NCBI GenBank assembly: GCA_044226365.1
Contig: JBGAHE010000024.1
Location: 1 to 64,000 of the forward strand
Reading direction: 5' to 3'
Source of the DNA: JALHNI01 sp044226365
GTDB taxonomy: Bacteria; Acidobacteriota; Terriglobia; Bryobacterales; Bryobacteraceae
Length of the DNA: 64,000 bases
The position numbers and the translations under genes were made by a program. The notes under the pieces are model-generated. The model was not told the DNA's origin, did not search any database, and worked only from the letters and a program-made list of their open reading frames with translations. Positions 58,352-64,000 of the stretch are shown piece after piece. The first letter of the stretch is position 1, and each line of letters starts with the position of its first letter.

Positions 58352-59654
58352 GGGCGGCCTCTTCCTGACGGTAGCGAGTGAGGACGGCTGCGAGGCGGCG
58401 GCGCGCGGCGGCGTCTTCGATCGGGCGCGTCTCGAGTGGGTCGGCGCTCCAGTTGTAGAGGCGGCCATCTTCGTAGAGTTTGAAGCGACGGTCGAAAACA
58501 AAGCGCTCGGTGCGGGTCCAGCGCTCTTTGTCGTGGCCGGGGCGAGGGTCGTACCAACTGTAGATCCAGTCGCGGGGATGACCGCGCTCGCCGCGGAGTT
58601 GGGGTAGGAAGCTGCGGCCATCGAGTTTGTCCATCGAGGCGGCGGAAATGCCAGCGGCGGCGCAGAGGGTGGGCAGGAAGTCACAGGAATCGATGAGATC
58701 CTCGCAGACGCGGCCGGCGGGGATGGTGCGGGGCCATTGAGCGATCAGGGGGACGTGCATGCCAGCGTCGGTGGTGTCGCCCTTGCCGCCGACGAAGTCG
58801 CGGCCGGCCAAACGTGAAGTGATTTTGGAAAGCGTGCCGTTGTCGCCGTAGAACAGCACCAGCGTGTTTTCGGCTAAGCTGAGTTCGCCGAGGCGAGTGA
58901 GTATCCGGCCGACGATGCCGTCCAGGTATTCGACTTGATCCTTGAAGTATTTAGGATCGTTCTTGAGGCGATTCGGGGTGTTCCAGTCCGCACTCAGTGG
59001 AGTGGGCGTGAACGGATCGTGAGTCAGTGCCAGGGGGAAGTAAGCAAACCATGGCTCGGTGCGGTGCTGCTCGATGAAGCGCAGGAGAAAGTCAGCGGAG
59101 ACGTCATCGCCGTAGCGATCTTTCTGGGCGGGGTAAAGGCGGCCGTTTTCGTAGTAAGTCGGATTGCCGTAACGGGAGCCTTTGTCTTCGGTGTGGTGAG
59201 CGTGCCAGACCGAGTAGGCATCGAAGCCGGCGTCTTCGATGCGCTGTCCTTTCCCGCGCCACTGCGGTTCGAAGTCCGGCGGGTTGTAACTCCAGAATTG
59301 CCACTTACCCGCGATGGCGGTGCGGTAACCCTGATCGCGAAACAGATGGCCGAAGGTACGTTCGCGAGGATCCATGAGACCGAAGGCGCGCCAGTTGCGG
59401 AAGTTGGACTTGCCCGTCATCAGTTGGAGGCGGGTGGGTGTGCAAAGGGGCTGCGCGAAGGCCGAGGTGAATCGGATGCCGCGCGCGGCCATGGCATCCA
59501 GGGCGGGGGTGCGATAACTCTGGCCGCCATTGCAGCCGACGCATTCGTAACCGAAGTCGTCGGCGAGAAGGAGCAGGATGTTGGGGCGGCGGCGCGGGGC
59601 CGCCCCGAGAGTAGAGGCGGCCACCGTCTGCAAGAACTGGCGGCGGGAAGGCAT
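58323..59654 (-). CDS. Tat-exported sulfatase
   Basis: A 443-residue type I sulfatase. The N-terminus (MPSRRQFLQTVAASTLG) is a Tat-type signal with the twin arginine, which fits a pre-folded enzyme. The metal- and substrate-binding strand is PNILLLLADDFGYECVG; the sulfatase signature CTPTRLQLMTG places the formylglycine precursor at Cys71. Further conserved segments are AIAGKWQFW, LALTHDPFTP, and FYGDNGT. The protein hydrolyses sulfate esters, perhaps of sulfated polysaccharides. A formylglycine-generating enzyme is needed but is not in the window. Its 3' end overlaps the end of the giant gene by 29 bases on the opposite strand. Confidence 0.93.
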   Translation of the reverse strand: MPSRRQFLQTVAASTLGAAPRRRPNILLLLADDFGYECVGCNGGQSYRTPALDAMAARGIRFTSAFAQPLCTPTRLQLMTGKSNFRNWRAFGLMDPRERTFGHLFRDQGYRTAIAGKWQFWSYNPPDFEPQWRGKGQRIEDAGFDAYSVWHAHHTEDKGSRYGNPTYYENGRLYPAQKDRYGDDVSADFLLRFIEQHRTEPWFAYFPLALTHDPFTPTPLSADWNTPNRLKNDPKYFKDQVEYLDGIVGRILTRLGELSLAENTLVLFYGDNGTLSKITSRLAGRDFVGGKGDTTDAGMHVPLIAQWPRTIPAGRVCEDLIDSCDFLPTLCAAAGISAASMDKLDGRSFLPQLRGERGHPRDWIYSWYDPRPGHDKERWTRTERFVFDRRFKLYEDGRLYNWSADPLETRPIEDAAARRRLAAVLTRYRQEEAALTGRATRPR

Positions 59655-59685
59655 GGGCTCAGTTTAAGCCGTTCTGCTGGCGACT

Positions 59686-62160
59686 TTAGAGATCGAACTC
59701 GTACCCCAACAGATAGAGGGTGAACTGCCCGCCGGCGGCGAGGTAGGCGGGAGTGGCCAGCAGACCATCGTTCGTGGTGATGCGGGGAACTGGCAAGGGG
59801 CGGTTAATAGAAGAGCCGTCGGAGAGTTGGCCTTGCGAGTTGTCGCCCCAAGAAAAGATTTGGGATGCACGAAGGGCGACGCTGTGGTTGTAGCCCGCGT
59901 CGACGGCGGTGACCGGACTGAGCGGCGCGGTGCCGGCCGCGTTCATCACGGTGACGGGCGAGCTTTCATTCGTGAAGGTCGAGTTGTTGCCGAGTTGTCC
60001 ACGGTCGTCGGCTCCCCAGGCGACGACCGTGCCGTCCTGCTTGAGCGCGAGGACATGTTGACCGCGAGCGGAGATTTGGATGACGCCGGTGAGGCCAGCG
60101 ACGGGCCGGGGACGGGAGGCGCAGGGTCCCTCGAAGCAGGTTTCGGGGGAGCCGGGCCCGTCGCCGAGTTGTCCGGCTGTGTCTTTGCCCCAGCTAAAAA
60201 CGGCGCCGTCGGAGCGGAGGGCGACAGTGAGGTCGTCACCCGCGGCGATCGCGACAATGCCGGTGAGGAAGCCGGAGCCGAGCGGGGCCAGCACCTGAGT
60301 GGGAGTTTGCTTGGTGACGCCCGGGGTGGCGACCCCGACTTCACCGAAATTGTTTGCCCCCCAGGCGAAGACCGCGCCATCCGCCCGTAGCGCCACACTA
60401 TGGCGGTGGCCCGCGGCGATGGCAACGATGTCGGTGAGTAGACCGCCGCCGTCCGGGCCGACGACGTTCGCCGGCGTGCTGAAGACCCCGTTAGCCGTGC
60501 CCGTACCGAGAGCGAAGCTATTGTTGCTGCCCCAGGAGACGACCGTGCCATCGGCGCGCAGGGCGAGGCCATGCAGGAGGCCGGCGGAGACCGCGAGGAC
60601 ATTGGTTAGATTGGACGAGCCACCCGGGGCCTTGAGCGGCGTGAAAACGGCTGCGTTGGTCGTTGAGCCGATGCCTAGCTGGCCGGACGTATTGGAGCCG
60701 GCCCCGCGCATGGTGCCATCGGCGAAACCGAGGAACTCGGTTTGATGGCCCGCCGCGGCGATGACGGAGCACGCGTCCGAGTTGAAGATACATTGGCTCC
60801 GATAGACCGGTTGGGTCGCTTGGAGGCTGGCGGCAGCGCTGGATTCAGCGCCGTTCGCGGTGACAACCAAGCTGTGAGTGGACCCAGCGGAGACCGCCAG
60901 TGCGCCGACCAGGGCGAGGCCGGTGTTGTCGTCGAGTACGGGGACGGGGCGTTGGCGAGGGACTGCACTGCCGTCGCCGAGGAGGCCGTCGTTGTTGGCA
61001 CCCCACGAGGAGACCGTTCCGTCAACGGCCACGGCGACGCTATGGACTGAGCCGGCCGCGATCGACACGATGTTGGCGAGGGCTCCTTTGCCGGTGGAGG
61101 TGACCACGGCCCGGGGAGTGGAGGAGTTGCCCACGGAATCGCCGTTGCCGAGTTGGCCGTCGCTGTCGCTGCCCCAGGCGAGAACGGTGCCATCGCTTCG
61201 GAGTGCGAGCGAATGCTGAGCACCACCAGCCACGGCGATGAGGCGGGTGAAGGGGAGCCCGCGCGCAGCGAGAATCTGAACGGGGACGTTGCGGTTGTCG
61301 CCTATCGTTCCTGTACCCAGTTGTCCCGCCTGATTACGCCCCCAGGTGACCAGCGAGCCATCGGAGCGCAGAGCCAAGCTGTGGTGCCTGCCCGCCGCGA
61401 TCGCCACCACATCCGTCAGGACGCCGACGCCGCCGATGCCCTTCACCTGCACCGGGATGTTGGTCGAACTGGGCGTAGCGCCGCGCCCCAACTGGCCGAA
61501 AGCATCGTCGCCCCAGGCCACCACGGTGCCGTCGTGCCGGAGAGCCAGGCTGAATGACTCGCCGGCGGCAACGGCAATCACGCCGTTCAGCAAACCGACG
61601 CCGCCGACGCCAGCGACATTGACTGCACTGTGCTGAGTACCACTGACGGCAGGGTTACCGATCTCGCCGACGGTGTTCGTCCCCCAGGCGAGGACCGTGC
61701 CGTCCGCGCGGACAGCTAAGGCATGCGTGCTGCCGGCGGCAATCGCTACTGCGTCGTTGAGAGTCGCGCCGTTCGTGAGGGTCACATTTCGACGTTCCGA
61801 ACATGGCACGCCAGCGCAAGTGCCACTCGCCGGGCCGGATCCATCTCCCAGTTGCCCGAGGAGATCGTTGCCGAAAGAACCCACGACGCCATTCGCCGTC
61901 AGCATCAGGCTGAAATGGGCCCCGGCGGCGACTCCCACCACCCGAAAAGAGAAGGGATTGTAGATCGCGCGATTGCGGAAGCCGATACCGCTCGTGTCCG
62001 CGAGTTGCCGGGTGGCGTTCAAGCCCCAGCCTTGAACGCGGCCGAGGTTGGAGCGGACACCGGAGTGATGGGGACGGCTGGAGGAGATTCTGGTCACTCG
62101 TTGGCCAAACAGCAGGTTGGCGGTCGCGGCGCAAAGTAGGAAGAAGCGAAGGGAAGACAT
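59686..62160 (-). CDS. Secreted RCC1-repeat beta-propeller protein
   Basis: An 824-residue protein with a signal peptide (SSLRFFLLCAATANLLFGQ). About 13 RCC1-type repeats are visible, with the conserved V-x-AIAAG-x-x-H-SLAL-R-x-DGTV-x-AWG-x-N-x-x-GQLG pattern; examples start AVAAGESFSLALRHDGTV, AIAAGRHHSLALRSDGSL and AIAAGHRHSVALRADGAV. Two seven-bladed propellers are plausible. In eukaryotes RCC1 binds chromatin, but secreted bacterial RCC1 repeat proteins are thought to act in adhesion or binding. A disulfide-capable insert (QCIFNSDAC) separates the two halves. The start is preceded by GAGGT eight bases upstream. Function unknown. Confidence 0.88.
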   Translation of the reverse strand: MSSLRFFLLCAATANLLFGQRVTRISSSRPHHSGVRSNLGRVQGWGLNATRQLADTSGIGFRNRAIYNPFSFRVVGVAAGAHFSLMLTANGVVGSFGNDLLGQLGDGSGPASGTCAGVPCSERRNVTLTNGATLNDAVAIAAGSTHALAVRADGTVLAWGTNTVGEIGNPAVSGTQHSAVNVAGVGGVGLLNGVIAVAAGESFSLALRHDGTVVAWGDDAFGQLGRGATPSSTNIPVQVKGIGGVGVLTDVVAIAAGRHHSLALRSDGSLVTWGRNQAGQLGTGTIGDNRNVPVQILAARGLPFTRLIAVAGGAQHSLALRSDGTVLAWGSDSDGQLGNGDSVGNSSTPRAVVTSTGKGALANIVSIAAGSVHSVAVAVDGTVSSWGANNDGLLGDGSAVPRQRPVPVLDDNTGLALVGALAVSAGSTHSLVVTANGAESSAAASLQATQPVYRSQCIFNSDACSVIAAAGHQTEFLGFADGTMRGAGSNTSGQLGIGSTTNAAVFTPLKAPGGSSNLTNVLAVSAGLLHGLALRADGTVVSWGSNNSFALGTGTANGVFSTPANVVGPDGGGLLTDIVAIAAGHRHSVALRADGAVFAWGANNFGEVGVATPGVTKQTPTQVLAPLGSGFLTGIVAIAAGDDLTVALRSDGAVFSWGKDTAGQLGDGPGSPETCFEGPCASRPRPVAGLTGVIQISARGQHVLALKQDGTVVAWGADDRGQLGNNSTFTNESSPVTVMNAAGTAPLSPVTAVDAGYNHSVALRASQIFSWGDNSQGQLSDGSSINRPLPVPRITTNDGLLATPAYLAAGGQFTLYLLGYEFDL

Positions 62161-62200
62161 CGTGGTACCTCGGAGTCAGCATGGAGTAACGGGCGAAGGA

Positions 62201-62244
62201 AGTCGTCAAGAAGTTGTCAACGTTTCCTCAGGGAGTTGTCAGGC
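62201..62244 (+). promoter_or_regulatory. Four 11-bp phased repeats resembling a Pho-box-like operator
   Basis: Four consecutive 11-bp units begin at 62201, 62212, 62223 and 62234; each has the TCA trinucleotide at positions 6-8, preceded by CG, TG, CC and TG, so three of the four contain a GTCA core and two a TTGTCA core. An 11-bp direct-repeat array with a TGTCA core is the form of PhoB-type boxes. It lies in the 112-bp divergent gap between the RCC1 gene (start 62160) and the M48 gene (start 62273). Confidence 0.45.
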
Positions 62245-62272
62245 GCTGAGGTTGCACTAAACTGAGAAGCCA

Positions 62273-63571
62273 ATGCGGTGGTGGAGATCAGGTCGGTGGG
62301 GGACGCTCGGGCTAGGAAGCGCGGTGCTGGCGGGCGCCCAAGCCGTGCCGGACTATCACCTCGGGCCGGAAAAGCTGGCCAAGGCTGAGGTGCTCTACCG
62401 GAATGACGTGGTGTCGACGGTGGCGGGGACGATGGGCTTGCTGCTGGTGCTGGCCTGGTGGGTGATGAGCGGGGCGAGTGCCCGGCTACGAGATGGGGTG
62501 GAAGCGCGCACGGCGCGGGGGTTTAGGCAGGCTCTGCTGTTCGTGCCCATTGTGGCGTTGAGTCTGCAGGTGGTGAACCTGCCGTTGCGCTGGTATGGAC
62601 GATCGCTGGCGCTGGCCTACGGACTTTCCGTGCAGCCGTCGGCATCCTGGTGGGCGGATTGGGTGAAGGCCGAAGCGATCGAGTTGCTGATGGTGAGCGC
62701 ATTGGCCTGGGGGTTCAACCTGGTGATCCGTCGACAGCCTCAGCGGTGGTGGCTGTTCGCCTGGCTGGCCTCCATTCCAACAGCGCTGGCGCTGGTGTTT
62801 TTCTATCCCCTCGTGGTGGATCCGCTGTTCCATGAGTTCGACCGGCTGGAGAATCGGCGGCCGCAGTTACTGCCGGAGCTCGAGAAGGTGATGCGGCGCG
62901 GCGGCCTGGTGATCGATCGCTCGCGTATGTTCGAGATGAAGGCGAGCGACAAGGTGACCACTTACAACGCTTACGTAACGGGGTTGGGCGCCAGCCATCG
63001 CGTGGTGGTGTGGGACAGCACGGCGCGGGACCTGAGCGTGCCTGAAGTGATGTTCGTTTTCGCGCATGAGCAAGGACATTATGTGTTGCAGCACATCTGG
63101 CAAGGGCTGGCGTTGACGCTGCTGGGGATTCTGCTGGGCTTGTATCTCATGTACCGCCTCGTGGGGGCCATCCTCGCGCGGTGGGGTGCGCGTTGGCAGA
63201 TCCGCGGGCCGGGGGATTGGGCGGCACTGCCCTTACTGGCGTTAATCGGTGCGTTGCTGGCAACGGTGGGGCAGCCGATTTCGAGCGCAGTGTCCCGGGA
63301 GATTGAGCATCAAGCGGACATCTACGCGCTCGAGGCGATCCAGGGGCTAGTGCCGGGTTCCTCTGAGATGGCCGCGCGCACGTTTCAAAGGCTAGGCGAG
63401 AACTCGCTCACCTATCCGGCGCCACATCCGTGGTTCGTGGCGTGGACGTACGATCATCGGCCAGTGGGGGAGCGGCTGCGGTTTGCTAACAGCTACCGTC
63501 CTTGGGATAGCGGCGAGCCTACGCGCTATCTGCCGGCGCTACCCGAGTCGCACGGCGCAGGAACGCGATAG
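62273..63571 (+). CDS. M48-family membrane metalloprotease (CAAX/Ste24-like)
   Basis: A 432-residue zinc protease. The active-site motif FAHEQGHYVLQH (His265-Glu-Gln-Gly-His269) and the downstream third-ligand motif SREIEHQADIYALE are clear. The N-terminal half has several membrane segments (GTMGLLLVLAWWVMSG, QALLFVPIVALSLQVVNLPL, FAWLASIPTALALVFFYPL), which places it in the CAAX prenyl protease 1/Ste24-like M48A group with about 430 residues. In bacteria these take part in membrane-protein quality control or cleave small membrane substrates. It overlaps the VanZ-like gene on the opposite strand at the 3' end by 53 bases. Confidence 0.92.
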   Translation: MRWWRSGRWGTLGLGSAVLAGAQAVPDYHLGPEKLAKAEVLYRNDVVSTVAGTMGLLLVLAWWVMSGASARLRDGVEARTARGFRQALLFVPIVALSLQVVNLPLRWYGRSLALAYGLSVQPSASWWADWVKAEAIELLMVSALAWGFNLVIRRQPQRWWLFAWLASIPTALALVFFYPLVVDPLFHEFDRLENRRPQLLPELEKVMRRGGLVIDRSRMFEMKASDKVTTYNAYVTGLGASHRVVVWDSTARDLSVPEVMFVFAHEQGHYVLQHIWQGLALTLLGILLGLYLMYRLVGAILARWGARWQIRGPGDWAALPLLALIGALLATVGQPISSAVSREIEHQADIYALEAIQGLVPGSSEMAARTFQRLGENSLTYPAPHPWFVAWTYDHRPVGERLRFANSYRPWDSGEPTRYLPALPESHGAGTR

Positions 63572-63872
63572 CCAGCAAGATGCCAGCGGCGTCGGCGGCG
63601 AAGTCGAGCCAATCCGGCGAGCGAAACCGGCTGAGCGACTGAGTGAGTTCGTCGAGCGCAGCCAGGGTAAGGGGGAAGGTCCAGGCGAGGGCGGGACGCG
63701 ACGGCACGCACCAAGCGAGGGCGAGAGCGAGAGCGCCGTAAATGGCGAAGTGAGCGACTTTGTCCCAGGGCGCGAGGAAGAGTCCGCGCGGGATGAGATG
63801 AAGGTAGGCCAACGTGCTGGCGGTGACGAAGACGGTGACGACGAGAAATAGTAACAACCGGGGACGGGACAC
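63519..63872 (-). CDS. VanZ-like family membrane protein
   Basis: A 117-residue protein with a GTG start and three or four membrane segments. The VanZ-like pattern is clear: WDKVAHFAIYGALALALAW, then ALDELTQSLSRFRSPDWLDF and ADAAGILLAI. VanZ confers low-level teicoplanin resistance; most homologues, including this one, have no proven function, and no van cluster is near. It ends inside the end of the convergent M48 protease gene. Confidence 0.85.
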   Translation of the reverse strand: MSRPRLLLFLVVTVFVTASTLAYLHLIPRGLFLAPWDKVAHFAIYGALALALAWCVPSRPALAWTFPLTLAALDELTQSLSRFRSPDWLDFAADAAGILLAIAFLRRATRVAPADSA

Positions 63873-63926
63873 GCCACCATCATATTGAAAGTACTTTGCA
63901 ATTACAAGTTAAAGGGCAAAAGAAAC

Positions 63927-63952
63927 GGGCCGTCTCCCGCAAGAGGCGGCCC
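63927..63952 (-). terminator. Rho-independent terminator of the gene at the window edge
   Basis: GGGCCGTCTC at 63927-63936 pairs with GAGGCGGCCC at 63943-63952 (10 bp with one G-T pair, loop of six). Read on the minus strand it is followed by GTTTCTTTTG, fitting a terminator for the gene ending at 63961. Confidence 0.65.
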
Positions 63953-63960
63953 ATTGATGC

Positions 63961-64000
63961 TTAAGCCTTGAAGGGACTGCGGGCCATGGCGTAATCGATC
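63961..64000 (-). CDS. C-terminal fragment of an unidentified gene
   Basis: The last 13 codons of a minus-strand gene, ending in TAA at 63961-63963, read IDYAMARSPFKA before the stop. The fragment is too short to name. It is supported by the terminator directly downstream. Most of the gene lies outside the window. Confidence 0.45.
   Translation of the reverse strand, partial: IDYAMARSPFKA

Noticed and set aside
63519..63872. Glycopeptide-resistance role of the VanZ-like protein
   Set aside because: Only the VanZ-like family match is seen; no vanHAX or regulator genes are present, so a resistance function is not supported.
1..64000. Mobile element, prophage or CRISPR region
   Set aside because: No transposase, integrase, phage structural gene, regularly spaced repeat array or tRNA attachment site was found in the window.

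Overview
The window reads as a chromosome segment of a GC-rich member of the Acidobacteriota, most likely the Bryobacterales/Solibacter group. The main reasons are two giant secreted proteins ending in the Solibacter-type C-terminal domain (the TIGR03437 pattern, with the NAA-S/T-F/Y and IFGT-LGP signatures), an Oar-like TonB-dependent receptor with an N-terminal carboxypeptidase-regulatory-like domain, several BACON-type repeats, PQQ quinoproteins paired with a c-type cytochrome, and an unusual density of signal-peptide proteins. No rRNA, tRNA, CRISPR array, prophage or insertion sequence was seen.

Layout. 1-4.8 kb: the tail of one quinoprotein, a tandem pair of secreted paralogues, a di-haem cytochrome and a complete PQQ dehydrogenase, all on the + strand and mostly overlapping like an operon. 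5.1-9.7 kb: a 1528-residue secreted BACON-repeat protein. 9.7-16.3 kb: a nucleoside-symporter-like MFS protein, a secreted esterase, an Oar-like receptor and two convergent AhpD-like proteins. 16.3-20.4 kb: a LuxR-type response regulator and its PAS histidine kinase, diverging from a bestrophin-like channel and a two-domain universal stress protein. 20.4-23.1 kb: a two-domain alpha/beta hydrolase and a TonB-C-like protein. 23.3-25.1 kb: a compact three-gene RiPP-like locus (small CGGC-containing peptide, DUF692/MNIO enzyme, partner protein) behind its own promoter. 25.2-30.7 kb: ComEC, a small secreted protein and PriA. 30.7-35.8 kb: two TPR proteins and a class A penicillin-binding protein on the - strand. 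35.9-47.5 kb: a haem/copper monooxygenase-like protein, a secreted RidA-domain fusion, several lineage-specific membrane and secreted proteins, a frameshifted gene remnant and an L,D-transpeptidase. 47.6-49.7 kb: a large-subunit catalase. 49.7-58.4 kb: a membrane-bound winged-helix regulator with a LamG-like sensor, divergent from a giant secreted protein whose frame is broken by a 119-bp tandem duplication. 58.3-64 kb: a sulfatase, an RCC1-repeat secreted protein, an M48 protease, a VanZ-like protein and the end of one more gene.

The strongest candidate for an undescribed system is the MNIO peptide locus at 23.3-25.1 kb. Its gene order (precursor, MNIO enzyme, partner) matches known MNIO-RiPP operons, but the peptide has no Sec signal and a CGGC core that I cannot assign to a characterised product. 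Other points worth attention are the frame-breaking duplication in the giant gene with a LamG-sensing regulator and an 11-bp direct repeat next to it, a four-unit 11-bp phased repeat upstream of the M48 gene, and a strand-independent GC-skew reversal near 27-28 kb with the polarity expected of a replication origin.
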